Below are positions 44,374 to 57,624 of a stretch of DNA of 61,796 nt, piece after piece (position 1 is the first letter of the stretch; every line of letters starts with the position of its first letter). Location: positions 1 through 61,796 of the forward strand of contig NZ_JAPHNC010000010.1 in the NCBI RefSeq assembly GCF_026241255.1. Reading direction: 5' to 3'. Origin of the DNA: Helicobacter sp. MIT 21-1697 (GTDB lineage: Bacteria; Campylobacterota; Campylobacteria; Campylobacterales; Helicobacteraceae). A program made the translations under genes and the position numbers. The notes beneath the pieces are model-generated. The model made no database searches, was not told where the DNA came from, and worked only from the letters and a program-made list of their open reading frames with translations.

Positions 44374-45444
44374 GTGGGTGCGAAAATGAAAATAGCAATC
44401 GTGCGACTTTCTAGCCTTGGCGATGTGATTGTGGGCGCAAGTGTATTGCCTTTTGTAAAAAAACATTTAGAGGAAACCTATCCTCAAGGCGTGGAGATTG
44501 ATTGGATTGTAGATAGCACTTTTGGTGAAGTGTTGCGCCATAGTCCTTGTATTCATCATCTCATTGAAATCAATCTTAAAAAAGGCGGTATAAATGCTTT
44601 GCCTACTATCATTAAGAATCTAAAGGCACTTCCTGCTTATGATATACTCATTGATATGCAAGGATTAATCAAATCAGCATTATGTGGAAGTGTGCTAAAG
44701 AGTAAGCAATATTGGGGATTTGCGTGGGATTCTATAAAAGAACCTTTAGCAAGTCTTATTTATACGCATAAAGTGCATATTCCTTATGAGCAGCATATCT
44801 TAGAGCGTAATTTAAAACTTGTTTGCACTGCACTAGGGGCTAAAGATATAGATGAAACAAATCGTATGTATTATCATAATCGCGCTCAAGCTTTTGGTGT
44901 GAGTGAGGTAGATAATGAGCGTGTGTTAGAAATTTTTAGAACATTGCAAACTGACAAAGATTCTAAGAATATTTTACTCGTGCTTGAATCCTCTTTGGAG
45001 GCTAAAACTTACCCCTTGCATTTATTTATTCAAGTGATTCAACAACTTTTGGAGACAAATCCACATTTTAATGTGTTTTTACTATGGCATAGCACAAACA
45101 AGGCACAAAAGATTAAAGAGCATTTTGCTTCACAAAAAAATGTAATAGTGCTTCCACATCTTCATATAGGAGAGATTAAAGCATTAATACAAAAAATAGA
45201 TTTACTTATTGGAGGAGATACGGGCATAACACATTTGGCGTGGGCTATGCAAAAAGATTCTTTAACGCTTTATGGCAATACACCAGCAGCTCGTTTTGCA
45301 CTTGAAGGAAAAAATAACCGATTTTTAAGTGGAAGTGAGAATCCCTCCTATGCAAAAAATGATTTTTCTATTGCAAATATTCAGCCAAGCACTATTTGTG
45401 CTTGTGTAGAGGAGATTTTTGCAGCGGCTTATTGCACAAAATAA
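44374..45444 (+). CDS. waaC: LPS heptosyltransferase I
   Basis: A 356-residue GT9 glycosyltransferase that adds the first heptose to Kdo of the LPS inner core at the cytoplasmic membrane. The N-terminus MKIAIVRLSSLGDVIVGASV and the C-terminal IGGDTGITHLAWAM, an ADP-heptose-binding motif, are typical. Two starts are possible: GTG 44374, with AAGGA nine bases upstream, and ATG 44386, which fits the conserved N-terminus but has no clear binding site. I report the GTG. Next come the lipid A acyltransferase and then the rRNA operon. Confidence 0.91.
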   Translation: MGAKMKIAIVRLSSLGDVIVGASVLPFVKKHLEETYPQGVEIDWIVDSTFGEVLRHSPCIHHLIEINLKKGGINALPTIIKNLKALPAYDILIDMQGLIKSALCGSVLKSKQYWGFAWDSIKEPLASLIYTHKVHIPYEQHILERNLKLVCTALGAKDIDETNRMYYHNRAQAFGVSEVDNERVLEIFRTLQTDKDSKNILLVLESSLEAKTYPLHLFIQVIQQLLETNPHFNVFLLWHSTNKAQKIKEHFASQKNVIVLPHLHIGEIKALIQKIDLLIGGDTGITHLAWAMQKDSLTLYGNTPAARFALEGKNNRFLSGSENPSYAKNDFSIANIQPSTICACVEEIFAAAYCTK

Positions 45445-45478
45445 TGTGCATTCTCACTCGTTACATTAAGGATATACA

Positions 45479-46423
45479 ATGAGTTTAAGAGCAAAGATTG
45501 TTCAAGGCGTGATAAAAGTAATAGCAAATTGTATGGGCTATTATTTGGCAAAAATGCCCCATTGGCTTTTTGTGGGGCATATTAAAGCATTGGCATTGAT
45601 AATGAGAATCTGTGATAGGAGACGCTTTAGGGACGCTAGGGCGAATTTGGATTTTGTATATGGCGCACAGATGAGCGAGGAACAAAAGCGCGCAATCATT
45701 AAAACTTGCTATGAAAATTTTGCCTTTGTGCTTTTAGAGACGATACGCGTATCATTTATTCCTTTAGAGCAGCACACGCAGCGATTTCGTTTTATTGATG
45801 AACATTATCTTTTAGATACTTTGCACAACGATAAGGGTGCAGTGGCGATTTCAGCGCATTATGGGTATTGGGAAGCCATAGCAAATGTGTTAGTGCCGCG
45901 TTATCCTTGGTGCAATATGGCTTCTTTAGGGAGATTGACAGCTTTTGATTCTATCAATCAAATGATAATTGAGCGCCGCGAGCTCCAAAATGCAAAATTC
46001 ATTGACAAAAAAGGCGCATTCAAGCATTTGTTGAAATTGTATAGCAAAGAGAATCCGCTTGCAGGGATTTTGGTGGATCAAAATATCTCTGAAGATGAGG
46101 GTATATGGGTGGAATTTTTTGGCAAGAGGGCGACACATACAACCATTGCTTCAGTGCTCTCTCGGCGCTTTGGTGTGGGTATCGTGCCTATAATGATTAG
46201 CATAGGAGAGGGGTATAAAAATTTTGAAGTCCGATACTATCCACCAATTTATTGCGCAAAAAGCGAGGATAGTTCGGCGGATATACTCCAAGCTACACAA
46301 GCTCAAGCCAATGTCATTGAAGCGGCAATCAGGGCTAAGCCGCAAGATTGGTTTTGGTTTCATAAACGTTGGAAATCAGCTTATAAAGAAATTTATAATT
46401 CTTCAGCCCATTTTAAGCTTTAA
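45479..46423 (+). CDS. lpxL: Lipid A late acyltransferase, LpxL/HtrB family
   Basis: A 314-residue membrane-bound acyltransferase that adds a secondary acyl chain to lipid A. An N-terminal hydrophobic anchor is followed by the catalytic HX4E motif in SAHYGYWEA (about residue 123) and the conserved ILVDQNISEDEGIWVEFFGK. AAGGATATACA precedes the ATG. In Helicobacter this protein is the homologue of HP0280, which acylates tetra-acylated lipid A. It is the last gene before the rRNA operon. Confidence 0.91.
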   Translation: MSLRAKIVQGVIKVIANCMGYYLAKMPHWLFVGHIKALALIMRICDRRRFRDARANLDFVYGAQMSEEQKRAIIKTCYENFAFVLLETIRVSFIPLEQHTQRFRFIDEHYLLDTLHNDKGAVAISAHYGYWEAIANVLVPRYPWCNMASLGRLTAFDSINQMIIERRELQNAKFIDKKGAFKHLLKLYSKENPLAGILVDQNISEDEGIWVEFFGKRATHTTIASVLSRRFGVGIVPIMISIGEGYKNFEVRYYPPIYCAKSEDSSADILQATQAQANVIEAAIRAKPQDWFWFHKRWKSAYKEIYNSSAHFKL

Positions 46424-46909
46424 TTTTGTAATATCTCACTCCCATTTGATTGAGCTTCTAGTCTCTGTCTTCGGTAGGTTTTTTCACTCTGTTTTAGTTT
46501 TAGTTTTTTTGTGAATCTAAAATCCATAGGGTAGTGCCTCAACAAAGCTGCGATAAGATTTTCTACAAAATGGTTGTTCTTTATCAATATAATCATAATT
46601 TAGCTTTTAAGGTATCAAGCTTAAAGTTATTTTGATTGATTTGTATTTGGTATGATCTTTGACATCTAAGCAAGAAAGTTAAGTGATGCTTTTATGTTCT
46701 TATATAAAAATATAAAACAGACTTAAGTTTCTTAGTTCATTTTTATACAACTCATTTATGACTTTGAGACACAGAGATTTTATGATAATCATAGAATCTG
46801 TGCAATCTAGTCTTTGTGATTTTGTGATAATAACACTAAGAGATAAGGACAAACTTCTTAATGGAGATTGTGGCATTGGTTTCCTTTGACACAGGCTTTC
46901 ATTATTTCA

Positions 46910-48456
<1,547 letters not shown>

Positions 48457-48464
48457 AGAGATGC

Positions 48465-48490
48465 GTTTAAGATATTTATTTATCTTAAAC
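48465..48490 (+). other. Perfect hairpin just after 16S, probable processing signal
   Basis: GTTTAAGATA (48465-48474) pairs perfectly with TATCTTAAAC (48481-48490) around a six-base loop, nine bases after the 16S end. It is not a terminator, since the operon continues; it probably helps processing or protects the 16S 3' end. Confidence 0.6.
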
Positions 48491-48582
48491 CACAGCTTAT
48501 ATGAATAGAAAAGATAAACTTAATGGACTTGCTTAGTTTTCAGAGATCTCCAAATAGTATCGCTTGAAATAGCAGGCTTTAG

Positions 48583-48659
<77 letters not shown>

Positions 48660-48679
48660 AACGAAATTCTTTTTTATTC

Positions 48680-48737
48680 TTTTGAAAGAGTTTTCAAAGT
48701 TTTTTCGGTTATTACCTTTAGGTAACTCCTTTCAAAA
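48680..48737 (+). other. Long-stem hairpin between the two spacer tRNAs
   Basis: TTTTGAAAGAGTT (48680-48692) pairs with AACTCCTTTCAAAA (48724-48737), 13 pairs with one bulged C, and a smaller TTACC/GGTAA hairpin (48712-48716 with 48721-48725) overlaps its tip. It is likely a processing structure separating tRNA-Ile from tRNA-Ala. Confidence 0.5.
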
Positions 48738-48842
48738 ACTTTTTAACAGCTTCCAAAATAATTAAAAAATAATTGCGTTTAAAATTATCAAGTTATTGAA
48801 TTAATTATAGAAAATAGATTCTATAATTCAATATCATCTTAA

Positions 48843-48918
48843 GGGGAATTAGCTCAGCTGGGAGAGCGCCTGCTTTGCACGCAGGAGGTCAGCGGTTCGA
48901 TCCCGCTATTCTCCACCA
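48843..48918 (+). tRNA. tRNA-Ala (TGC)
   Basis: A 76-base tRNA with acceptor GGGGAAT/ATTCTCC (one G-U pair), anticodon TGC at 48876-48878, T-arm with GGTTCGATCC, and encoded CCA. The Ile-Ala order between 16S and 23S is the classical bacterial spacer. Confidence 0.98.
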
Positions 48919-49059
48919 CTGAATAAAAGTTTAATGCAAGGCTTATAGTCTTATATCTTTGCATTAGACTTTTAGTCTAAATGTTATTTGAAAATTTATT
49001 GTTAATAGCCTAAATAGTAATTAACTACAATTACGCGATATATTGTTTTATTGAATATA

Positions 49060-49081
49060 ATACATTCAATAAGGCAGTATC
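49060..49081 (+). other. 5' arm of the 23S processing stem (pairs with 51975-51996)
   Basis: These 22 bases pair with 51975-51996 along their whole length with a single G-U wobble, bringing the ends of pre-23S together as a typical RNase III substrate. The same segment can form a local alternative hairpin: TTATTGAAT (49048-49056) with ATTCAATAA (49064-49072). Confidence 0.85.
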
Positions 49082-49083
49082 CT

Positions 49084-51973
<2,890 letters not shown>

Positions 51974-52154
51974 AGATACTGCCTTATTGAGTGTATAGCA
52001 CTTTTGCTTTAAGCAAAGATTCAATAAGAATAAAGTGTGATTGTAGGATAGAATCTTTACAAGCATTTAAGATTCTATAAATTGCTATTAAAGGCTTTGG
52101 CAATAACAACATAATAGAAAAATGGAAATAAGGACAAATTGTCTTGTCTTTATT

Positions 52155-52279
52155 TCCCTTTTTCTTGTGTTTATAGAGAGGAGGCAACACCCAGCTCCAT
52201 TCCGAACCTGGCAGTTAAGCTTCTCTTCGCCGATGATACTGCATCTTTCAGGTGTGGGAATGTAGGTCAATGCAGGGAT
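52155..52279 (+). rRNA. rrf: 5S ribosomal RNA
   Basis: Conserved internal segments are clear: CACCCAGCTCCATTCCGAAC, GTTAAGC, TCGCCGATGATACTGC and GTGGGAATGTAGGTC. The closing helix I is harder to place: TTTCCCT near 52153 pairs with AGGGA near 52274, giving 120-128 bases. The ends are therefore uncertain by several bases. I see no strong terminator in the 100 bases after it. Confidence 0.88.
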
Positions 52280-52307
52280 AGGGAACACTTCTTTTACCTT
52301 ACGAATT

Positions 52308-52313
52308 TATAAT
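52308..52313 (+). promoter_or_regulatory. Candidate -10 box for the glycosyltransferase cluster
   Basis: TATAAT 30 bases after the 5S gene and 144 bases before the first following start. TAGAAT at 52385-52390 is a nearer alternative. Read-through from the rRNA operon is also possible because no clear terminator separates them. Confidence 0.35.
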
Positions 52314-52451
52314 CCGCTTTTGCACGATAATCAATACTTGTGATAAGAATTAATTAATATTAAAAGACTCTTAATTTCATATATGCTAGAATCTACTCTT
52401 ATCTTTGAACTTAATCTATACTTCTTAAATATATGCTATAAAGGAGCAACT

Positions 52452-52607
52452 TTGCGCTTAATAAATCTTATAAAAACTTATAATCAAGAAATTACATTGA
52501 GCTTATTTTGTGCTGGTATCATATTCTATGGAATAGGTGGCTCTATTGGTAAAACCTTTTTCTTATTTTTCGCCCTATATTTAGCTCTTGTTCATAGGTA
52601 TATATAG
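52452..52607 (+). CDS. Short membrane polypeptide, possibly the remnant of a larger membrane gene
   Basis: A 51-residue peptide from TTG 52452, which has AAGGAG five bases upstream. One long hydrophobic stretch, roughly residues 15-46, contains GIIFYGIGGSIGKTFFLFF. The combination of a charged start, KTYNQE and then helices recalls the beginning of O-antigen ligase-type proteins, but it stops after 51 codons. The end and the gap to the next gene carry the repeat AGGTATATAT twice (52597-52616). It may be a remnant or a true small protein. The frame is open back to 52383, but no binding site is seen there. Confidence 0.4.
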   Translation: MRLINLIKTYNQEITLSLFCAGIIFYGIGGSIGKTFFLFFALYLALVHRYI

Positions 52608-52615
52608 GTATATAT

Positions 52616-53719
52616 ATGAAGAAAATCCTACTCACAATCGGTGATATAAGCATTACAGGTGGGGCTGAACGAGTTGTTGTGAATCTTGCTAATGCTTTAA
52701 GTGAAAAAGGACACAATGTTGAGATTCTAAGTTTTTATCAGACAAATGAGACTTTGCCTTATCACATAGATGAAAATATAAAACTTCACTTTTGGCATAA
52801 TATTTCAGAATCTACCTTGCGAGAGCAAATGTGCCGCAATAAGCTCTCCAAAATTTATTATAAAAATGCCTATAAATTTATGCTTAGCTTGCGGGTATAT
52901 CGCACTTACGCACACTTTGATAGCATTATTGCAAATGATAGCACTTATATACCTTTTATCAAACACAAATGGGCGCGATATATAAGGCTTATTCATTTAA
53001 ATTTTGGCGTATATAATAGACGAAATAATTTTTTTCACACCCTCATTATCCTCTCTGCCAAAGAACTTTCTCTATGGCAGAGCTATCGCAATAATGTCAA
53101 AGTCATTCCTAATTTTTTACCTGCTCTCCCTACCAAAAGCACAGATACTACACAAAAGAGAATCTTATCAGTTGGGCGAATGGATAGGGGCGACCAAAAG
53201 GGCTTCTTGCGCCTCATTGATATTTGGGCTTTAGCGCAAAAGAGACTGCAATCATCTATGCCCCCCCCCCCATTACATTCTTGGCAGCTTATCATTGTGG
53301 GTGAAGGCGAGATGAAAACACAAATAGAATCTAAAATTAAAGAAAAGAATCTACAAGATTCTATACTTTTAAAACCCTTCACTCAAAATATAGAATCTGA
53401 ATACCTCAATGCAAGTATTTATGCAATGAGCAGTCATTATGAGGGATTTCCTATGGTGCTTTTGGAATCTTGTTCCTTTGGATTATGCCCTATTGCCTTT
53501 GATATTAAAACAGGTCCAAGTGAGATTATAGAAGATTCTAAAACCGGCTTTCTTGTGCAAGATAATGATTTACAAGGTTTTGCAGATAAACTCATAGAAT
53601 TAATGAGTGATGAATCTAAGCGCAAAACTCTAGGTGAGGCAGCAAAGATAAGAGTAACACAAAGATTGAGTAAGCAAGCCATTATGCCCTTGTGGGAGGA
53701 GGTATTAGGTGGGAAGTGA
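52616..53719 (+). CDS. GT4-family glycosyltransferase with an in-frame poly-C tract (ON)
   Basis: A 367-residue GT-B glycosyltransferase, probably for LPS or another surface glycan. The N-terminal domain has TGGAERVVVNLANAL; the C-terminal donor domain has ILSVGRMDRGDQKG, IIVGEGEMK and the GT4 signature SHYEGFPMVLLESCSFG with EX7E spacing. A C11 run at 53261-53271 encodes prolines within SSMPPPPLHSW in the donor domain; with 11 Cs the frame is open. A change of one C would truncate the protein at about residue 220. The stop overlaps the start region of the next transferase. Confidence 0.88.
   Translation: MKKILLTIGDISITGGAERVVVNLANALSEKGHNVEILSFYQTNETLPYHIDENIKLHFWHNISESTLREQMCRNKLSKIYYKNAYKFMLSLRVYRTYAHFDSIIANDSTYIPFIKHKWARYIRLIHLNFGVYNRRNNFFHTLIILSAKELSLWQSYRNNVKVIPNFLPALPTKSTDTTQKRILSVGRMDRGDQKGFLRLIDIWALAQKRLQSSMPPPPLHSWQLIIVGEGEMKTQIESKIKEKNLQDSILLKPFTQNIESEYLNASIYAMSSHYEGFPMVLLESCSFGLCPIAFDIKTGPSEIIEDSKTGFLVQDNDLQGFADKLIELMSDESKRKTLGEAAKIRVTQRLSKQAIMPLWEEVLGGK
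53261..53271 (+). repeat. C11 phase-variation tract inside the GT4 gene
   Basis: Eleven consecutive Cs inside the coding region, currently in frame. The run codes for Pro-Pro-Pro-Pro using CCC codons, which are rare elsewhere here. Confidence 0.85.
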
Positions 53720-53723
53720 AATA

Positions 53724-54772
53724 ATGTTTTATATCATCGTGCCTATTTTTAATGTAGAGCATTACTTAAGAAAATGCCTAGATTCACTCCTTGCGCAGAG
53801 CTATACGCAATGGAGAGCAATTTTAATCAATGATGGTAGCACGGATTCAAGCAATGCTATCATTAATGAATATGCAAAAAGTGATAATCGCTTTACTCTT
53901 TTATCTCAAGACAATCAAGGGCAAGCAGTAGCGCGCAATAGGGGATTAGAATGTGTAAGAGAACTTATCTCTACTCTACCCCCCCCCCACTTGGCTTAAA
54001 AGATTCTCATCTAGCGCATTATATTGTCTTTTTAGATTCTGATGATTATTTAGAATCTGATGCTTTGGCGCATAGTTATGATATATTGAGGCAAGAGAGC
54101 GTTGATGTGCTAGTGTATAGTGTTATTGCCGCTAGAAAGTCTGATACTTATGCGCGTGTAAAATTTGATTACACAATATTTCCCCTCAATCTTGCAGGTT
54201 TATATACTCCAAAAGATTTGATTGTAGCACTTGGAGGGTATCGTATTATAACGACAATAGGAGGGTTTGTCTGCAAAGCCTCTGTGGCATTTGAAAACAA
54301 TCTTTCTTTTATCCCGCACATTATCTATGAGGACATCGCTTTTTGCACGCAAGCAGTATTACGATGTAAAACTCTGTATATAAGCCACAAGCAGATATAT
54401 AATTATGTATTTTCTCCCAATTCCACTATGCGTGGGCAATTACAAAGAGATAAATGGATAAAAATTACATATAGCTACTTTATTACTTTGGACTTTTTTA
54501 AGCAAGCTTTGTTGGAGAGTAGTGATGATGTATTGAGGGAGTATTATCATCGTACTTGCCTAGATATAGCTAAAAGGTTAATGCGATCTTTGCAATTTGT
54601 AGGCTACACGCAAGAGCTAGGCTTTAATAAGCAAGATTTAGCACCATTTTTGCCCTACATAAAAGGAAAATATCGTATTTGTTATCATTTTCCTAGAATT
54701 TATGGATTTCCCAAAAGATGTCGCCTTGCATTCAAACAATGGTTAGAATCTTTGAGCTCAAATCACATATAA
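53724..54772 (+). pseudogene. GT2-family glycosyltransferase, switched OFF by a C10 tract
   Basis: The N-terminal part begins at ATG 53724 with FYIIVPIFNVEHYLRKCLDS and ILINDGSTDSS, classic GT2 family A motifs. At the C10 run (53979-53988) the frame runs into a stop at 53997-53999. Downstream, in another frame, the rest of the enzyme continues, with YIVFLDSDDYLESDALAHSY (the DxD metal site) and a C-terminal region to 54772. Adding one C, or removing two, restores one protein of about 349 residues reading STLPPPPLGLKDS across the join. It is therefore a phase-variable gene captured in the OFF state rather than a decayed one. Confidence 0.87.
53979..53988 (+). repeat. C10 phase-variation tract inside the GT2 gene
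   Basis: Ten consecutive Cs at the point where the two halves of the GT2 gene change frame. Eleven Cs, the length seen in the neighbouring GT4 gene, would put it in frame. Confidence 0.88.
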
Positions 54773-54779
54773 ATAATAA

Positions 54780-54794
54780 TGGAACACTACTTGC
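54780..54794 (+). promoter_or_regulatory. Sigma54 (RpoN) promoter for flgP
   Basis: TGGAACACTACTTGC has the invariant GG at 54781-54782 and GC at 54793-54794, ten bases apart, and close matches to TGGCAC-N5-TTGC. A start near 54806 gives a 24-base leader to flgP. RpoN drives rod, hook and related flagellar genes in Helicobacter, which fits. Confidence 0.7.
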
Positions 54795-54829
54795 TTCTAG
54801 TCTGTAAAATTTAATTCAAAGGACTGAAT

Positions 54830-55528
54830 ATGAAAAGTAATTTGCTTAAAGGTTCAATCATTGCAAGTTTTGCTGTGTTTGCATTGAGTGGATGCGGAGA
54901 TTTGTTTAATGTTGGCGATGGATCAGGTGGAGCGAATAATGGATTAATCCCGCCAAGTGCAAGCAATCAGCCTGCATATTCGCCTATCCAAGCACCTACT
55001 TATCCACCAATGCCCGGATATAATACTAATCCTAACCTACTTTCTAAAAATCCTAAAATCAACACTCTTGTAGTAGAAAAGGTTGAAGTGCCCGGTCTCA
55101 ACAAAGGTAATCTTGAGCCAAAATTTGATAGAGATGACGAATACATCGGAAGAGGAGGGAGCAATAATATTCCCAACTCTCCAATGCTTACACCAGAGAA
55201 TGAAATTACTTTGAGTGCGGTTGGGATAGGCGTCTCTCCTGAAAACTCTCTCTCTCCCTCACAAGCTTTTGCTATGGCAAAAAGAGCAGCGATTGTAGAT
55301 GCGTATCGTCAAATTGGTGAAAAAATGTATGGTATTAGAGTGAATGCACAGGATACGGTGCGTGATATGATGCTCCAAAGTTCAACGATAAAAACAAAAG
55401 TGCAAGCTCTTATTCGGAACGCTGAAGTGCTTGAAACCGTGTATAAAGATGGCTTGTGTCAAGTCAATATGGAGTTAAAGCTTGATGGTAGAATCTGGCA
55501 CAGGATTCTTTCTAACGCACGAGCCTAG
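54830..55528 (+). CDS. flgP: FlgP-like outer-membrane lipoprotein of the flagellar basal disk (LPP20 family)
   Basis: A 232-residue lipoprotein with a lipobox ending in Cys (FALSGCGD) and a proline-rich, low-complexity linker to about residue 75. The conserved C-terminal domain contains LSAVGIGVSPENSLSPSQAF and MAKRAAIVDAYRQIGEKMYGI, typical of the LPP20/FlgP family. In C. jejuni FlgP builds the large basal disk under the outer membrane that scaffolds the motor. A sigma54 promoter and a following lipoprotein gene support a flagellar role. AAAGGA precedes the ATG. Confidence 0.82.
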   Translation: MKSNLLKGSIIASFAVFALSGCGDLFNVGDGSGGANNGLIPPSASNQPAYSPIQAPTYPPMPGYNTNPNLLSKNPKINTLVVEKVEVPGLNKGNLEPKFDRDDEYIGRGGSNNIPNSPMLTPENEITLSAVGIGVSPENSLSPSQAFAMAKRAAIVDAYRQIGEKMYGIRVNAQDTVRDMMLQSSTIKTKVQALIRNAEVLETVYKDGLCQVNMELKLDGRIWHRILSNARA

Positions 55529-55552
55529 TATATATAAATGCTAAGGCACATA

Positions 55553-56122
55553 ATGAGCGTGATATTTGGCATTTTTAAGCGAATACTTTTAGGCACTTCT
55601 CTTGTGCTGCTCCCTCTTTTCCTCGCTTCTTGTGCGTGGTTTGAGGGTTTGCAAAATCCTGATATTAATCCCAATGAACCACCGGTTTTAGAACCCACAA
55701 AGTTTAAAATTCTTCTTATTGATACTCCACGTGTAAAGTTTTATGATTTTGCTTCATTGAAATATAATAAATCAAATAAGGATCTTACGATTGAGCTTTA
55801 TAAGCTTGGTAAGCCTGTTGGGAAGATTGTTATCACAAAAAAAGAAGTATGTATGGGCAAAGAATGCACTTCTAAATGGATAGCAGCACGTGCATTATTT
55901 GGTGAAGTGAGTTACCCTAATTTATTTAGTGATATTGTAAGCGCACGAGATATTTTTGATGGCGATGGAAAGCGCGTGGGCAACAATGGTGCATTTGTGC
56001 AATGGTTTGTGCGCGGCGGACAAGAATTTTATTATGAACGAAGTAAAAACAAAGTGCTTTTTAAAAATATTACACTGAATATCACTATAGGCGTTGAAGA
56101 TTATATCCCTCAAAATCCATAA
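55553..56122 (+). CDS. Lipoprotein encoded next to flgP (HP0838-like)
   Basis: A 189-residue exported lipoprotein. I choose ATG 55553, which has AAGG six bases upstream, over ATG 55538. The signal has a lipobox-like LFLASC. The mature protein is beta-rich, with no motif I recognise as enzymatic, and contains a conserved-looking [14 protein letters not shown] and a CMGKEC pair. H. pylori has a lipoprotein gene in the same position after its LPP20-family gene. It is probably in the flgP operon (24 bases apart) and so a candidate flagellar disk or FlgQ-like partner; that is inference. Confidence 0.75.
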   Translation: MSVIFGIFKRILLGTSLVLLPLFLASCAWFEGLQNPDINPNEPPVLEPTKFKILLIDTPRVKFYDFASLKYNKSNKDLTIELYKLGKPVGKIVITKKEVCMGKECTSKWIAARALFGEVSYPNLFSDIVSARDIFDGDGKRVGNNGAFVQWFVRGGQEFYYERSKNKVLFKNITLNITIGVEDYIPQNP

Positions 56123-56153
56123 TGCATTAAAGCAATCTTTGCTATTTTTTGGG

Positions 56154-56159
56154 TATAAT
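56154..56159 (+). promoter_or_regulatory. Probable -10 box for argF
   Basis: GGGTATAATC contains a perfect TATAAT 34 bases before the argF ATG. Confidence 0.6.
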
Positions 56160-56192
56160 CGCGGTTTTACTCAAATCGCACAAGGTAAGCAG

Positions 56193-57182
56193 ATGAAACA
56201 TTTTCTCACTCTGAATGATTTTAACAGAGATGAACTTCTAGCAATGATTGATGTTGCCCTAGAACTTAAATATGAATCTTTGCATATTGGTAACAAACCC
56301 TATCTTAAGGGTAAAGTTTTGGCGATGATTTTTGAAAAAAGTTCTACGCGCACACGAGTAAGCTTTGAGAGTGGGATATTTCAATTAGGCGGACAGGGCA
56401 TATTTCTCTCTCATAAGGACATACAGCTTGGGCGTGGCGAACCTATCAAAGATACTGCACGAGTGATTAGCTCAATGGTGGATATGATAATGATGAGGAC
56501 AGGCGAGCATAGTAGATTAGAAGAGTTTGCAGAGTATTCATCTGTGCCTGTTATTAATGGTTTAAGCGATGATTTTCACCCTGTGCAGCTTATTGCGGAT
56601 TATCTTACAATGGTGGAATGTGGTATTTATCTTCAGCATAGCAATCCTCTTTATCCTCAAGGAGGACAAGAGGGTAGAAAGCCTATTGTAGCTTACATTG
56701 GCGATGGCAATAATATGGCGCATTCGTGGATTAATCTTGCGGCAATTCTTGGTTTTGAATTGCATATTGCTTCACCTGCACAATATGCGCCAAAGGCAGA
56801 TATTATCACAAAAGCACAGCATATATGCGCCCAAAGCGGAGGCGTGATTACACTTACAGATAATGCACAGGAGGCAGTAAGTGGTGCAAATGTCGTAGTT
56901 ACTGATACTTGGGCATCAATGGGACAAGAAGAGCAAAAAGAAGAGCGCAAGTATGCTTTTGCCCACTTTTGTGTAGATGAATCTATGATGAGTTATGCGC
57001 AAAAAGATGCTATTTTTTTGCATTGTCTTCCTGCATATAGAGGACAAGAGGTGAGTGAAGCCGTGCTTGAGGGCGCACAAAGTAGAGTATTCCAAGAAGC
57101 CCAGAATCGTCTTCACGCGCAAAAAGGTATTATGCTTTATCTTGCGCGTATAAATCAGATTCCGCTTATGAGTGTGGAGTAA
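56193..57182 (+). CDS. argF: Ornithine carbamoyltransferase
   Basis: A 329-residue enzyme converting ornithine and carbamoyl phosphate to citrulline in arginine synthesis. The start ATG 56193 follows AAGG; a longer in-frame start at 56094 would lie inside the previous gene and before the promoter. Carbamoyl phosphate binding is by STRTR (residues 51-55) and the HPVQ motif in [12 protein letters not shown]; the ornithine/Cys loop is [11 protein letters not shown]. The following gene begins 2 bases later. The order argF-DUF2603-hemN matches C. jejuni Cj0994c-Cj0992c. Confidence 0.95.
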   Translation: MKHFLTLNDFNRDELLAMIDVALELKYESLHIGNKPYLKGKVLAMIFEKSSTRTRVSFESGIFQLGGQGIFLSHKDIQLGRGEPIKDTARVISSMVDMIMMRTGEHSRLEEFAEYSSVPVINGLSDDFHPVQLIADYLTMVECGIYLQHSNPLYPQGGQEGRKPIVAYIGDGNNMAHSWINLAAILGFELHIASPAQYAPKADIITKAQHICAQSGGVITLTDNAQEAVSGANVVVTDTWASMGQEEQKEERKYAFAHFCVDESMMSYAQKDAIFLHCLPAYRGQEVSEAVLEGAQSRVFQEAQNRLHAQKGIMLYLARINQIPLMSVE

Positions 57183-57184
57183 AT

Positions 57185-57610
57185 ATGAAAATATCAGAAC
57201 AAGAAAAATGGCAATCAGGCGAGAATCTTGGTATTTTGCGCAAACTTGAGGATAACACAATGCTTCTAGCTATGGAAAGTGGAGGGTTTTCAAAGGAGGA
57301 TTTGTGGTTTTTGCAAGATGAGCAGGGTGAAGAATATGTCGTATTTCCTCAAAAATTATTTGTTCAGCTCCTCTCACATATCAAAAATATCCAAGAAGAA
57401 AAGCTTGTGATGAGATTAGAAAAAGATATTGTCTCACAAATGCCTATTGACTTTGATGATGCAATGGCAGTGGCAAAAAATGCTTTAGAATCTTTGCGCT
57501 TAAATGATGGAAATTTGCCAGAGGTTAATACAACTACTCTTGCTAAAGACATTAAAAAGCGTTATCCTAATTTGTTTTTTGATATTGATTATTTGCGCAA
57601 ATCCAAATAA
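57185..57610 (+). CDS. DUF2603 (UPF0763) family protein
   Basis: A 141-residue soluble protein of a small family confined to Campylobacterota (C. jejuni Cj0993c and H. pylori HP0664 occupy the same slot before hemN). No catalytic motif, membrane segment or signal is visible; it is acidic in the middle with a basic C-terminus (KDIKKRYPNLFFDIDYLRK). Function unknown. It sits between argF and hemN with 2- and 14-base gaps, so it is in the operon. Confidence 0.82.
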   Translation: MKISEQEKWQSGENLGILRKLEDNTMLLAMESGGFSKEDLWFLQDEQGEEYVVFPQKLFVQLLSHIKNIQEEKLVMRLEKDIVSQMPIDFDDAMAVAKNALESLRLNDGNLPEVNTTTLAKDIKKRYPNLFFDIDYLRKSK

Positions 57611-57624
57611 GAGGAGTAAAGACA

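Noticed and set aside
46784-46840. A boxA antitermination site in the rRNA leader
   Set aside because: No convincing match to the boxA consensus was seen in the leader.
53951-54772. Independent gene starting at ATG 53951
   Set aside because: It begins in the middle of the GT2 domain, just before the C10 run, and lacks the N-terminal nucleotide-binding motifs found in the overlapping upstream frame. It is the 3' half of the switched-off gene.
56094-56192. N-terminal extension of argF from ATG 56094
   Set aside because: It overlaps the preceding lipoprotein gene, lies upstream of the TATAAT at 56154 and is not conserved.
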